IMG/VR virus record: IMGVR_UViG_3300033153_001485
Coordinates: 1-30,632 of that record
Origin: a virus
DNA length: 30,632 bases
Reading direction: 5' to 3' (one strand)
Shown one piece after another: positions 6,278 to 16,447 of the stretch. The position numbers and the translations under genes were made by a program. The notes beneath the pieces were generated by a model. The model worked only from the letters and a program-made list of their open reading frames with translations. It was not told where the DNA came from and made no database searches. The stretch's first letter is position 1, and the number at the start of each line of letters is the position of its first letter.

Positions 6278-8755
6278 TTATGCTATTGGATAGAAAAATT
6301 GTCCATAAACATTTCTTGCGCCTGACGCTGTCCAAAGAACTGTGCTTTGTCCGGCATTTCCTAGTCCAAGATTGCATATATTTGTTCCGCTATTTATCCA
6401 TATACTTCCGTTTCCAGAAGCCGGAAAAGCTCCATTATCCCAAGTGTGTCCTAATGAAGTATACATTGATCCACCGGAATTACTATTAAATGGAAGTGTA
6501 AATGTAAAATTTGTTCCTGTTCCTGTTCCATTAAGATTAAATTCAACATAACATACCTTGCCAATTACATAATAATTTATTCTTTTTATGGAAGATGGAT
6601 TCATTCCAACTACTGTTGATGTTGGCCCATAATCTATCCAAGCTGTTTGGAATTGATCTTGTGCTACCCAATTTGCTCCGTCATATACGGCAATATCATC
6701 TGTTGCCTGTCCGGCAAGAGATAGATCGCTGGCAACTGATGAGTTAGTTGTACCAACATCCAATATAACGATATTCCAAGTACCGGATCTCGCTCCATAG
6801 CTGGTAAGATCAACTTGCAGATTATCGTTATCCGTAAGGGTAATATCATCTGGCATGATCAGCTTATCGCTGTCATTGAATATCTGTACCTGGCAATACT
6901 TATGCCCTAAGTTGTGAGCAAAGGAAGGCGTAAGGCCAACTCCGCTAGTAAACGCCTGGTAGAATGATGTTGTACTAACAACCTCTATCCCACGCATATT
7001 AAATATAAATCCGGTAGTGGTAGAATCTGCGATCAATACCGGCTTTATTACTGCTCCCTCTGTGGCCGGCGCTGTTGCTGTGATCGCTCCAGCTGTTTCG
7101 CTAAGGAAGTGAGCTTCGCCGGCTGTAAGGCCAGATAATCCTGTGATCCTTCCGCCAAACTGTACTGTAAAATCAGCTCCGGTTGCTGCCGTAACAACTC
7201 CAATAGATTCTGCTGTGGATGCTGCGGAAGCATCGGCTAATACATAGATCGTGCCGTTATGATAGATCCATTCCCCAACTGAGAAAGCATTGGCTTGCGT
7301 AACATCATGATCAAGCGTTGCTCCGCCGCCGCCGCCAGGGATCGTAACTGTTACAGCGCTGCCAACATTTGTTGCCGTTACTCCGGCTCCAACAAAATCA
7401 ATAGATGATACTGCTGCTGTTAGCTGTACGCTCTCATCCAAGATCTCAACTGATCCGCCGCCAGCGCCTAGATCTGCAATGGATTGCGCCGTTACTCTCT
7501 TTAGATTATCTGAATCATCAACATCGGCGATCAATACCTCATCAAGAGATGCTACTGTTCCGGCTGTGGTATTGGCAATATCAACAACAAGATTTCTAGT
7601 TGCTGAAATATCTCCGCCGCCAGCTAGTCCGGAAGTATTAACAGCTGTTGCTATTGAAACTGCGCTGTGATCCGTATGCTGTAAGAGTACATAATTTAAT
7701 AAGGTATTATGATCAACTGCTGCTTCATTAACTGTTAGCGTTATGAAATCTCCGCCATCTGCAACAGCTATTGAGCTTCCGGCCCGGATAACTCCATCGG
7801 CTGCCGTTGCTCCGATGTAATCTCTCGTTGCTGCCGCATCAACTTTAACTTGATCATTCGTGATGGAAGCGTGTACATGGAGCAGATCAGCGTTGGATCC
7901 ATCCGTTAAGGTTTCCATCTCAACTGCCGTAATATCTGTTGCGCCATCATTGGCTGTAATAATAGAATAATCAGCTGTAACATTTAATGTGCGATCAGCC
8001 TGTATCGTTCCGCCGCCGCTCAAGCCTGTGCCAGCAATAACTGATACAGCGCTATGATTGATATGCTCTAAGGCAACATAGTTGAGAAGCGCATTATGAT
8101 CAACAGCGCCGGGTATAACCGATAATGTAACAAAATCTCCGCCATCCGTCTTTAAGATCGTTCCATCTGTACGCAATACGCCAACTCCGGATGTTGCGCC
8201 TAGATAATCCGGTACTGCATCAACATCAACTTGAAGCTGGTAAACAAGATCCGGATAATTGGTAAGGCCATCCGCTGCATCATTCCAGCCGATAGGCCGG
8301 CCAGCTTCCGGTATAGGTAAGGTTGTATCAACTCCGGTAACAGTAATAGGCAAGACAAGCGCCCGGCCAAGTAATTCTGTAATCTGCTGATCTATCATAG
8401 TGCCTAGATCATAATCATCCTCAACTGTTTCCGCCGGGAAAGCATTGTAATCCGCATAGTTGCTCTCTTGAGTTTCATCATATTCCCGGTAAAGAGTGAT
8501 CTCATAATCTGCGCTCTGAGCATCATTAACAGTTATGGATCCGCCAACACCATCAGTATCAATCGCAACTGTATATCCCGATGCTCCGCCGTCATTATAT
8601 ATAAGCTCTGTTTCAATATCAGTTGTTGTATCAAGAATAACTGCTTTGATAGCTTCTGGAAAATCTATTAAGGCCCGGAAGGTAAAAGAGAATTGCGTTG
8701 CAATGCCATTCATTGCTTGCGGAGCCATCTTATTTGTTGTGCTTAATACTGTCAT
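6278..8755 (-). CDS. tail fibre protein with T7 gp17-like N-terminal attachment domain (825 aa)
   Basis: ATG at 8755 with GGAG 7 nt upstream, 12 nt after the giant ejection-protein gene. Residues about 1-155 follow the T7-type tail-fibre N-terminal domain (ATQFSFTFRALIDFPEAIKA ... DYDLGTMIDQQITELLGRAL), which attaches the fibre to the tail tube. The shaft contains two copies of a known fibre repeat at residues 218-235 and 347-364 (VDHNALLNYVALEHINHS; VDHNTLLNYVLLQHTDHS), followed by glycine-rich GLxGGG turns. A beta module at about 585-660 is shared with the 289-aa protein. The last 130 residues form a terminal knob with TGTNFTFTLPFNSNSGG and a C-terminal QFFYPIA. It is the probable receptor-binding fibre. 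No endosialidase-type or depolymerase motif was recognised. Confidence 0.88.
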   Translation of the reverse strand: MTVLSTTNKMAPQAMNGIATQFSFTFRALIDFPEAIKAVILDTTTDIETELIYNDGGASGYTVAIDTDGVGGSITVNDAQSADYEITLYREYDETQESNYADYNAFPAETVEDDYDLGTMIDQQITELLGRALVLPITVTGVDTTLPIPEAGRPIGWNDAADGLTNYPDLVYQLQVDVDAVPDYLGATSGVGVLRTDGTILKTDGGDFVTLSVIPGAVDHNALLNYVALEHINHSAVSVIAGTGLSGGGTIQADRTLNVTADYSIITANDGATDITAVEMETLTDGSNADLLHVHASITNDQVKVDAAATRDYIGATAADGVIRAGSSIAVADGGDFITLTVNEAAVDHNTLLNYVLLQHTDHSAVSIATAVNTSGLAGGGDISATRNLVVDIANTTAGTVASLDEVLIADVDDSDNLKRVTAQSIADLGAGGGSVEILDESVQLTAAVSSIDFVGAGVTATNVGSAVTVTIPGGGGGATLDHDVTQANAFSVGEWIYHNGTIYVLADASAASTAESIGVVTAATGADFTVQFGGRITGLSGLTAGEAHFLSETAGAITATAPATEGAVIKPVLIADSTTTGFIFNMRGIEVVSTTSFYQAFTSGVGLTPSFAHNLGHKYCQVQIFNDSDKLIMPDDITLTDNDNLQVDLTSYGARSGTWNIVILDVGTTNSSVASDLSLAGQATDDIAVYDGANWVAQDQFQTAWIDYGPTSTVVGMNPSSIKRINYYVIGKVCYVEFNLNGTGTGTNFTFTLPFNSNSGGSMYTSLGHTWDNGAFPASGNGSIWINSGTNICNLGLGNAGQSTVLWTASGARNVYGQFFYPIA
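7664..8104 (-). repeat. duplicated shaft module inside the tail fibre gene
   Basis: Two diverged 54-nt segments at 8051-8104 and 7664-7717 encode VDHNxLLNYVxLxHxxHS and are 387 nt (129 codons) apart in the same frame. Flanking sequence is also related (YLGATSGVGVLRTDG versus YIGATAADGVIRAGS, and GGDFVTLSV versus GGDFITLTV). This indicates an old tandem duplication of a shaft unit. Identity is much clearer in protein than in DNA. Confidence 0.8.
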
Positions 8756-8767
8756 TATAATTCTCCT

Positions 8768-11700
8768 TTATTCGTATAGGGCCGATTTGCTCCAAATTAA
8801 CCTTCTAGGATCGTAAGTATCGCCTTCGCTAAGATTTCCAATTCCTCTGATAGATCTTTTCAAAGCGCCATAAGGTACATTAACTCCAGAGAGTACGGCT
8901 ACATCTACCATTATATCAAAAACTGCTTCTGCATACTGCTCATTTTGAAACTTTTTAACTCCCCATCTAATATCATCAATTTTAGATTCCGCTGTAAGCA
9001 GCTTAGGATCATACCCTTTGATAGCGCTCATCGCCAATGTTCCGGCGATAGGTACAGAAGAGATCATTGATCCAATCGTTGCTTCAAGCCATGCACGCCA
9101 TTGCTCTTCTTCATCCTCTGGCCAATCCCAGCCGCCATGCGATACCCCATATATCATAAGATTAGATAACATGATTGATGCAATCGTTACCATCGCTTCT
9201 TTCTTCCGGCCTTCACTCCATGATGTAGTTGTATCAAATACCATCATATTATAAATCTGATTAAGCTGATTAGTAAACATTAACATCATGCGTAATACTT
9301 GATCATTTGTCCTATAAAGCTCTGGAAGATCTATCCGGCGGCCCTGTGGCTGCGTTTCTAAGAGAGCCTTATGCGCTAACTTAACAGCTCCTTCATGGCC
9401 CAGCGTTGCTTTGTTGCTATTATATACAGCATCAAATACACTCATTACCGCCCAGCGATCCATATTAAGGATCATCTTCATTGATTTCTGGCCAAGCCAT
9501 TGCTCTGCCATCTGCGCTTGCCGGAGAAAATCATTGCGATACATCTTGCTCGTACCTTGCATGATCTCGCCAATTTCTCTTTCAACAATCCTGTGAGCAA
9601 TAGAAGGATCAAGCTCCATGATCTTCTTCTGCAAATTCTTGTTAAAGAATACCTTGCCCATGCTGGTATATAGCTGCTGGAAGGATGTATATTTCAGAGC
9701 TAAATGCGCTGATGGAAACTGCTTCATTGCCGTAATAACATTAAAGCCAAGATAGAAAACGCCTAAAGATCTCCTGGCTGCTTTGAATCTTTCTCCAACA
9801 AAGTTTAAGCTGGTATATGCGCTGCGTGGATTGATGGCTTCCTTCATCCATCTATCAAAAACATCCCATGCTTCTTGCCCATGCTTATAAATAACTGCGT
9901 TTCTGAGATCCGCATCGTTAGATACATCGTTGTACATCTTTTGGATGCCGGCGTATTGAAGCAGATGCTCTTGATTATCAATAGCTCTGGCTGAATCTTC
10001 CATGAAGTTTAGGCTGATAGGCGATTGATGCTCATCTGCAATATCTTTTCTTGTAATAGTTTGGCCTTTAGGAGCTGATGCGAAATAAGATCTCCTTCCG
10101 CTATCACTTATAAAATCTGATCCCATATCTGCATCCGGATCCGCCTTCTTATCAAGGCGCTCTCTAAACATAGGGAAGTAATCAATTACATCTGCAAGCG
10201 ATATATTAAAAGCATCTGCCATCACTCTCTTAGTATCATCGTACTTCTCGCCGACAACTTCTTTAATCTCATCAACAGCCGCTACTGCGCCAGGATAATT
10301 CTTCTTTAGATGTGAGATAAACTTCTCATAAAGCGCTTCTTTAATCTTGTTACCATGAATGATTGCCGCCCGGCCTTCTTTGTTTCCGCTCTGAGCGTAC
10401 ATCGTCATTATGTTATTAACTTGATACTCCACGCCATCAATCTCAACACTTTTCCCTAGCTCAGCTGTGCCAATCCCATGCTTCTTAATGATCTCATCAA
10501 TCTTTGTAAGCCGGCCTATCTTGAGATGCTGCGCTATTGTTTCAGCGTGTTCAACAACATCATAAAACATACGCTCGCCAAACTTGCCAAAGATAGCTCT
10601 GATCATACGCAATGGCCTTGCCGGGCCATACTTCGCCTTGAGCGCTTGCCGCTTCATCTTCCCTAGTCCTACTCTCCTAAGATCCTCAGCAGATCCAACA
10701 TTCTCAATATCAACCCTTCCGCCGCCGGCTATGATCCCAGCTCCCCTCATGATCTCAGATGCCATCTGCTGCATCTCTTTCTTCTGGCGTAATGTGATCT
10801 TGCCGGCTTCAATCATCCTGGATACTCTGCGTGCTGTTGCAACAAGCTCATCCGTATTCATCTGGCCTAGAGCCTTGCGCTGTGCTGCTCTTCCGGTCTT
10901 AGGTTTTTGCCCTTTATCTATTGAAGCTTTAAGAGCTGCGCCTTGCTTAGATAATCCATCCCACTTGATAGGCCCTTGCTCTTTGCTCTCAAGGAATCTA
11001 TACATACTTGTTGCGATTCCTTTTCTTTGATGCGCATCTTCAACATCAATAGATGTTATCGTTATCAGCCCATCTTCTTTATTCTCTGTGTAATTTAACC
11101 ATCCAAGCGTATTACCATCCTTATCAATAGCATCAATAACTCTGGAGATTCCATTCTCTCGCTCTTTCCATAACTTTTCAGAAATCTCATACTCTGCTGG
11201 AGCTGTTAGAGTTTCAAGCAGCTTCTCAATCTTCTCCCGGTACTTAACATCCAATATATTCTGCGGCTTCTTATATTTCTTTAAGATCGCCTTAACCGCC
11301 TTCGCCCTTGCGTACCTATCAAGATAATTCTCATAGTTGTCCACGATGATCGCAATGGCCGGCGCAACATCTGCTTCGTTCTTAATAGAATCAATGGCAG
11401 TAAGGATCTTCCCAAAGTTGCGTATCCCGGATTTAGGTATAAGCTTCCTAGCCGCTGATGTGGCTTCCGCCCTAAGATCTTTGAGATCTTTCTTCCCTTT
11501 CTTCCGGCCAGCTTCAAAATCAGATAGCCGTTGTTTAAGGCTCTTGATCTCCGTTGTAATAACTGTTTTCTCATTCGCTTGTCTAATCGCATCATTAACC
11601 TCAGCAACCGCTTCTTTAGCGGATTGATAATCGGCTTCCAGCTGGATCAAGAAATCTCTAAACTCCATATCGCCTTCGCCGGTAAAAGAGCTGCCATAAT

Positions 11701-14700
11701 CATTCTTAGCTTCACTTGCGGCATCATCAAGCTTCTGGCCCTTAGCGGCCCGGTAGTATTTAGGCAATGCGTTAAACTCTTCATCCATCCGGCCTTCATC
11801 GTACCGCTGGATCTTATTCTTCCAGCTCTTGCGCTCTGCTTCATAGAAATCTAATGCTTCTTTAAGCTGGCTCTTCTCTTCGGCAAGGCCCTCTTTCTTT
11901 AGCTTCAACTCAGTAATACGCTTAAACATCTCTTTATACTTATCAACTCTGGAGCGCTTTGTTTCTTCTGCCGGAGTTTCTTTCTTGCCGTTGATAGCTT
12001 CATCAACAATGCTAGGGATGCTGATTGATTCTCCGGTAACGCCGGCTGCAAGCCTTGTACCAAATAAAGGCTGCCCAATATCTTCAACCTCAATTTTCAT
12101 TTGCGGCGTGATCTCAAATCCCATTTGCTGCTCTGGCATATCGCTTTCTGAATCTGCTGCCATCCGTTCTCTGATATATTCTTCCGCTTCTTCTTCTGAT
12201 CCAAGATCGCTAGTGATTACATTCGTGCCGCCAACTACTGAGAATGTTCCATCTCCGTCATTTACAACTCTCAGCTTCTCCGGATCTCCTTCAAACTCAA
12301 TCATCTCAACCTTAGATCCCCACTTCTTGATATACTTCTTCACAATAGTTGGAAGCATCTTATCGTAAAAGTTTTTATGCGCTGATCCATCGCCTACCTT
12401 TAGATCATCTCCGGTTAATGTTTTGATTGGATTATCCGCCCTAAAGTTTGTCCTATTCATATATGATAAAGCAGAAACTCTATCCGGCATACCATGTGAT
12501 GTAGATCCACCTTCGTATTTAGCAAACCATGATTCATTTTCTATAAACATCTTTAGCCGCTCTTTGGCCTGGCTCTCTGCTCTAAAAGTAGCTCTCTCGC
12601 CGCCAATAGGATTTCCATCTGCTATTACTCTCCAGAAGGCTACGCCCTTATATTCTCCGGATTTATACTCTGATTTCTCAAGAGAATACTTCCTATGGAA
12701 TACGCCGGTAACTTTCCCTAATTTAACAATATCTGTATCTCTTCCATCATCGCTCATATCTCCTTCGTTCTTCTTTATCCTTTCAGCAACATCTTCTCCA
12801 ACATTGGCAACAAGATCGTCATAATCTTCTATTTCTGTTGTTCTGGTATATCTTTGGCCCTTCTCAACAAACTCAATGTTATAAGATCCATCATCTTTTT
12901 TAGTGTATCTAATGAAATCAACATACTTCTCAAGGCTATATCTATCAGCTGATTGTTGGCCATTGATCCAGGCAACCTTTGTTGCGCCGCTCTGGATCGC
13001 AATCTTGATCGCCTGTTTGATCCCTAGCTCTTGCCAGCTGCTCTTAAACGGAGCATCCGGTACGCCTTCTCGTTCCATCTTAGCCTGGAAGATTATCGCC
13101 CTAAACGCATCGCCCTTCTGCTGGAAATCTGTTTTGTTTGTTACTTCCCATCTATCAGAGAAATCATCATGCGCAACAATAGCATCAATCGCTTCCTGTG
13201 TAGAATCAAAACCTAGATTGTCATTAGCATTAAGCACATCAGCAAGGCGCTCTTTCCTAAGAGCTATCTCCGCCGCTGTTACCTCTGGAATCTCAACTTT
13301 ATATCCATACTCCGGATCAACTTTCTTCCTAGCTTCTTCAAAGGTTATCTTCTCTGCCTTTGCAACTCTCTTGATCTCTTTTGTGCGCATCTCCCTAGCG
13401 TCTTTATGCCAATCGCTTTGCAGCTCTTCAAGGAATAAAACTTTGTTGCCGTCTTTATCTGTCCGGAAGTTAAGGCGTATATGGAATAAGATATTTTTCT
13501 CTAGCCAATGCGGATGCGTATAAATATCTGTTGGCGCTGGCCGGCGATCAACAACCTCTCCGGCTTCCTCTCCCATCTCGTAAGCCAGCCATTTCTCAAC
13601 TTCAAATAATACCGGATTGTTATAGCTGCTGTTTGAAAAATATACGACATACTCTCCATTAGTTCTTTTCTCAATAACCTTTCCAGATGGGTAAATAAGT
13701 AGGCTATCCAAATATCCGGGAGTTGTTATAAGATGCTCTTCTAATCCAGAGCGCTCTATCATGATGGCCCTGTTCTCTTCCGTATTCTCAATGATCTCCG
13801 GCTCTCCGCCTAACTGTTCTCTAGGCGTTACTCTGCCTGTGCCGATCTTCCCTTCCGCTTCATCCTTATTAAACTGTACAACCGCATCTTCTGCGCTCGT
13901 TGCATCCGGATAAAAGAATTTCCTCTTATCCTTCATCTTTATAACATATCCACGCTCGCCATCTCCCTCTGCTTTCTCAACCTTCTTTATATAGTTCCTT
14001 TTAAGATCAGCTTCTTTTATGGGAAGCTGTACAAGGATCTCCATATAATCTTCTCCGCCGGGTAAAACAAGATTCCCATATCCGTACTTTGTTTCCTCTC
14101 CGGATGGTACTCTTCCGGGCCGATCCATAGATCCAAGCTCATGTTCTTCTGCTCTAGCGGAGAAATGGCTGCCCTTTTGGAATAGCTTATTAAATTCTGC
14201 CTGTGAAGCTCCACGCTGTTTCGCTCTATGCGCAAACATCTCAGCTTCTTTCATCTTCTCGTATAGCTGCTCCGTTGTTAGATTATCTCTAACATTCTGC
14301 AAATAAAGTAACTCGCTCCAGGAATCATTAAAATCATCAGAAGATACCTCAACAATATCTGAGATGCCGCCCAAAGGCGCTTTCTCATTCTCCGCTTCAA
14401 GATAGGCCAGGCGCTCTTTCTCCGTTGGATCCAGCTCTCTCCGCTCAACCGGTACTCCCTTAAAGGTTATCTCAATCTTTACTTTGTGATCGTTGATGTA
14501 CTTTACGATCTCTTCTTGAGTAAACTTATCTTTTGATTTAAGGAAGTCTAAGATGCCGGTATATTCAATTTCTTCTTTGCTAAGGTTAAACTTGTTATTT
14601 TTGATACGGAATAAACCTTGCGCTTGCTGTGAAGATAGCTTTGCCGGAAGCTGTGTTGCTGCTACATTAAGGATATTAGATTTGAAGCTCTCATGCTCCT

Positions 14701-16447
14701 TGCTGTATGCTTCAATAGCGCTTCTCTCTAGGATCGCTTGAGCCTTTTCCTTATCTGTCATTTGCGGCTGAGCTGCTGGCGCTCCTTCAACCGGCTCTGC
14801 TATTCCAGCCTTTACTCTCGCCGCTGATACAGCTTCTTCAAAAGTATTCTTTATAATGGATCCTACTGCATGGCCTTCCTTATTCGTAAAGCTGGCCTTA
14901 AACTTTCCAGGATACTCTTTAGATTCTTCAACAACAGCTGCAACAGTTGGCCCAAACATCTTTGCCGTTTTCTTATCAAAATTAACTTCTTCCTTGCGTT
15001 CTCCGGCCTTCTGTGATTCTGGAATATCAAGCTCTCCACGATCCAGGTAATCATAAAATCTTTCGTTTAATCCATATCGCTCCTTCTCAGTAAGCTCTTC
15101 TCCACGCATCGCCTTATCAACCGCAACTCGCATCCATTCGTTTTCTTCTCGCATGAAGTCCATCAGCATACGATCTTTCTCAGATGCGGATGTGTAATCT
15201 AAGATCTGCTGCGCTTCTTGTTTAGTCTTTCCCCTTCTAATCATCTTCTTATAAAGGCTATCTCCGGCATACGATGTAACGCCGGGAATAGAAAAAGCGC
15301 CGGCCATTACGGATAGATCATCCCATCCGGGTACTGCCGCACGCATCTTATCCAGCACATTGCCATCTTCTGCGCCAAAATCTTCAATCCCAAAGATCGC
15401 TCGCATCTGATCGCCAACAATCTCTTCGCCAATTTCCTCTATGATCCCATCAAAGCCGCCCTTCCGGAAAGCTGCCGTTATCTTGCCATCAGAAGAGATC
15501 CAGCGCATGAATTGCTCAATGCCTTCTTTCGTTTGCTTATCAAGGCTCTTAGATATTCCCTTCTTGATCGGCCTACCTATCATCCGGCCAGCCGGCTTGA
15601 ATACCTTTGCGCCCATCATCTCAGAGCCAACTTCAATAAAAGCATCGCCATAAGCCTTAACAAAGCTCATCCATTTGCTCTCTTCCGGAGCATTTAGGAT
15701 CTCTACGCCCTTATCAGTTAAGGATATATTGGCAAATATCTGATTCTCAGCGTATTTCCGGCCATAAAGGTTATACATTACAGGCGTGCGGAGCGCTGTT
15801 TCCATCCCAAACTTCACGCTATGCCTAGCCAGCTTGCGTACAGCTCGTTTGGCTCCGGCTTTTGCAACCCCCTTAGCTACGCCTACGGCGGCCCTCTGCG
15901 TTATCTTCTTGCCCAAAGCTACCATTCCACCCGATGCGGCAAATTCAACCATGAAAGCCGGCATCTGGCTCGCTACACGATAAACATTAGCTCCCCAGCT
16001 GAATCCCCGGATCTGCTCTTCCGCCATCTTGCGCATGAAATCAACAACTTTATCCTCATCCTCATCCTTTTGTTTCCAATCCTTGCCATAATCATTCGCT
16101 TGCAGCCGATCAACAGAGCCTTTAACGCTAAAGGCATCAATGATCCCAGCTGGAGAAAAGGGTAAAAGCTCCCATTTGTTCTGCCTATGGAAAGCTTCTC
16201 CAATGCCAATAGGCCCTTCATCACGCAAAGCAATGCGCTCATCCTCAGAGAATACAGATAGCATACCTTCCATCTGCTGATCCGGATCTTCCTGGCGTGT
16301 TGCATAGTCTAAGTTAGTATCAAAGAGATAATCAAGATTCGTATCTTCATTCTTCTTATCAAAAAGATAGTCCAGCTTAGTTTCCTCAGCTACCGCAACT
16401 GCCGGATCCTTTGTTTCTTCCGCAAATAAGTGATCAAGATTGGCCAT
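8768..16447 (-). CDS. giant internal/ejection polyvalent protein with embedded GNAT domain (2,559 aa)
   Basis: Starts at ATG 16447 in a TAATG overlap with the gp15-like gene and occupies the position of T7 gp16, the last internal core protein. Parts in order: N-terminal LDYLF-type repeats (about 1-46); a membrane-active-looking region with AAVGVAKGVAKAGAKRAVRK (about 165-215); a large-polyvalent-protein type region with YGNLVLPGGEDY (about 790), FLEELQSDWHK (about 1005) and VAWINGQQSADRYS (about 1160); a coiled coil (about 1500-1560); a GNAT-like domain (about 1765-1860) with the acetyl-CoA loop motif DAHQRKGIATSMYRF; and a C-terminal region with hydrophobic segments (about 2415-2515). I found no lytic transglycosylase motif, unlike T7 gp16. 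It is probably packaged in the head and injected with DNA, forming part of the envelope channel and delivering enzymatic domains. The GNAT and SDWH-region calls are from motif recognition. Confidence 0.85.
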   Translation of the reverse strand: MANLDHLFAEETKDPAVAVAEETKLDYLFDKKNEDTNLDYLFDTNLDYATRQEDPDQQMEGMLSVFSEDERIALRDEGPIGIGEAFHRQNKWELLPFSPAGIIDAFSVKGSVDRLQANDYGKDWKQKDEDEDKVVDFMRKMAEEQIRGFSWGANVYRVASQMPAFMVEFAASGGMVALGKKITQRAAVGVAKGVAKAGAKRAVRKLARHSVKFGMETALRTPVMYNLYGRKYAENQIFANISLTDKGVEILNAPEESKWMSFVKAYGDAFIEVGSEMMGAKVFKPAGRMIGRPIKKGISKSLDKQTKEGIEQFMRWISSDGKITAAFRKGGFDGIIEEIGEEIVGDQMRAIFGIEDFGAEDGNVLDKMRAAVPGWDDLSVMAGAFSIPGVTSYAGDSLYKKMIRRGKTKQEAQQILDYTSASEKDRMLMDFMREENEWMRVAVDKAMRGEELTEKERYGLNERFYDYLDRGELDIPESQKAGERKEEVNFDKKTAKMFGPTVAAVVEESKEYPGKFKASFTNKEGHAVGSIIKNTFEEAVSAARVKAGIAEPVEGAPAAQPQMTDKEKAQAILERSAIEAYSKEHESFKSNILNVAATQLPAKLSSQQAQGLFRIKNNKFNLSKEEIEYTGILDFLKSKDKFTQEEIVKYINDHKVKIEITFKGVPVERRELDPTEKERLAYLEAENEKAPLGGISDIVEVSSDDFNDSWSELLYLQNVRDNLTTEQLYEKMKEAEMFAHRAKQRGASQAEFNKLFQKGSHFSARAEEHELGSMDRPGRVPSGEETKYGYGNLVLPGGEDYMEILVQLPIKEADLKRNYIKKVEKAEGDGERGYVIKMKDKRKFFYPDATSAEDAVVQFNKDEAEGKIGTGRVTPREQLGGEPEIIENTEENRAIMIERSGLEEHLITTPGYLDSLLIYPSGKVIEKRTNGEYVVYFSNSSYNNPVLFEVEKWLAYEMGEEAGEVVDRRPAPTDIYTHPHWLEKNILFHIRLNFRTDKDGNKVLFLEELQSDWHKDAREMRTKEIKRVAKAEKITFEEARKKVDPEYGYKVEIPEVTAAEIALRKERLADVLNANDNLGFDSTQEAIDAIVAHDDFSDRWEVTNKTDFQQKGDAFRAIIFQAKMEREGVPDAPFKSSWQELGIKQAIKIAIQSGATKVAWINGQQSADRYSLEKYVDFIRYTKKDDGSYNIEFVEKGQRYTRTTEIEDYDDLVANVGEDVAERIKKNEGDMSDDGRDTDIVKLGKVTGVFHRKYSLEKSEYKSGEYKGVAFWRVIADGNPIGGERATFRAESQAKERLKMFIENESWFAKYEGGSTSHGMPDRVSALSYMNRTNFRADNPIKTLTGDDLKVGDGSAHKNFYDKMLPTIVKKYIKKWGSKVEMIEFEGDPEKLRVVNDGDGTFSVVGGTNVITSDLGSEEEAEEYIRERMAADSESDMPEQQMGFEITPQMKIEVEDIGQPLFGTRLAAGVTGESISIPSIVDEAINGKKETPAEETKRSRVDKYKEMFKRITELKLKKEGLAEEKSQLKEALDFYEAERKSWKNKIQRYDEGRMDEEFNALPKYYRAAKGQKLDDAASEAKNDYGSSFTGEGDMEFRDFLIQLEADYQSAKEAVAEVNDAIRQANEKTVITTEIKSLKQRLSDFEAGRKKGKKDLKDLRAEATSAARKLIPKSGIRNFGKILTAIDSIKNEADVAPAIAIIVDNYENYLDRYARAKAVKAILKKYKKPQNILDVKYREKIEKLLETLTAPAEYEISEKLWKERENGISRVIDAIDKDGNTLGWLNYTENKEDGLITITSIDVEDAHQRKGIATSMYRFLESKEQGPIKWDGLSKQGAALKASIDKGQKPKTGRAAQRKALGQMNTDELVATARRVSRMIEAGKITLRQKKEMQQMASEIMRGAGIIAGGGRVDIENVGSAEDLRRVGLGKMKRQALKAKYGPARPLRMIRAIFGKFGERMFYDVVEHAETIAQHLKIGRLTKIDEIIKKHGIGTAELGKSVEIDGVEYQVNNIMTMYAQSGNKEGRAAIIHGNKIKEALYEKFISHLKKNYPGAVAAVDEIKEVVGEKYDDTKRVMADAFNISLADVIDYFPMFRERLDKKADPDADMGSDFISDSGRRSYFASAPKGQTITRKDIADEHQSPISLNFMEDSARAIDNQEHLLQYAGIQKMYNDVSNDADLRNAVIYKHGQEAWDVFDRWMKEAINPRSAYTSLNFVGERFKAARRSLGVFYLGFNVITAMKQFPSAHLALKYTSFQQLYTSMGKVFFNKNLQKKIMELDPSIAHRIVEREIGEIMQGTSKMYRNDFLRQAQMAEQWLGQKSMKMILNMDRWAVMSVFDAVYNSNKATLGHEGAVKLAHKALLETQPQGRRIDLPELYRTNDQVLRMMLMFTNQLNQIYNMMVFDTTTSWSEGRKKEAMVTIASIMLSNLMIYGVSHGGWDWPEDEEEQWRAWLEATIGSMISSVPIAGTLAMSAIKGYDPKLLTAESKIDDIRWGVKKFQNEQYAEAVFDIMVDVAVLSGVNVPYGALKRSIRGIGNLSEGDTYDPRRLIWSKSALYE

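Noticed and set aside
6278-8755. Diversity-generating retroelement target in the fibre (expected from BPP-1-like gene order)
   Set aside because: The fibre C-terminus is not a C-type-lectin fold by eye, and no template repeat or reverse transcriptase is present in the window.
12903-13523. 206-codon open frame on the plus strand
   Set aside because: It is antisense to the giant ejection-protein gene, lacks a ribosome binding site, and its product is Ser/Leu/Cys-rich with no domain pattern. Other plus-strand frames such as 23697..24314 and 10584..11030 are explained in the same way.
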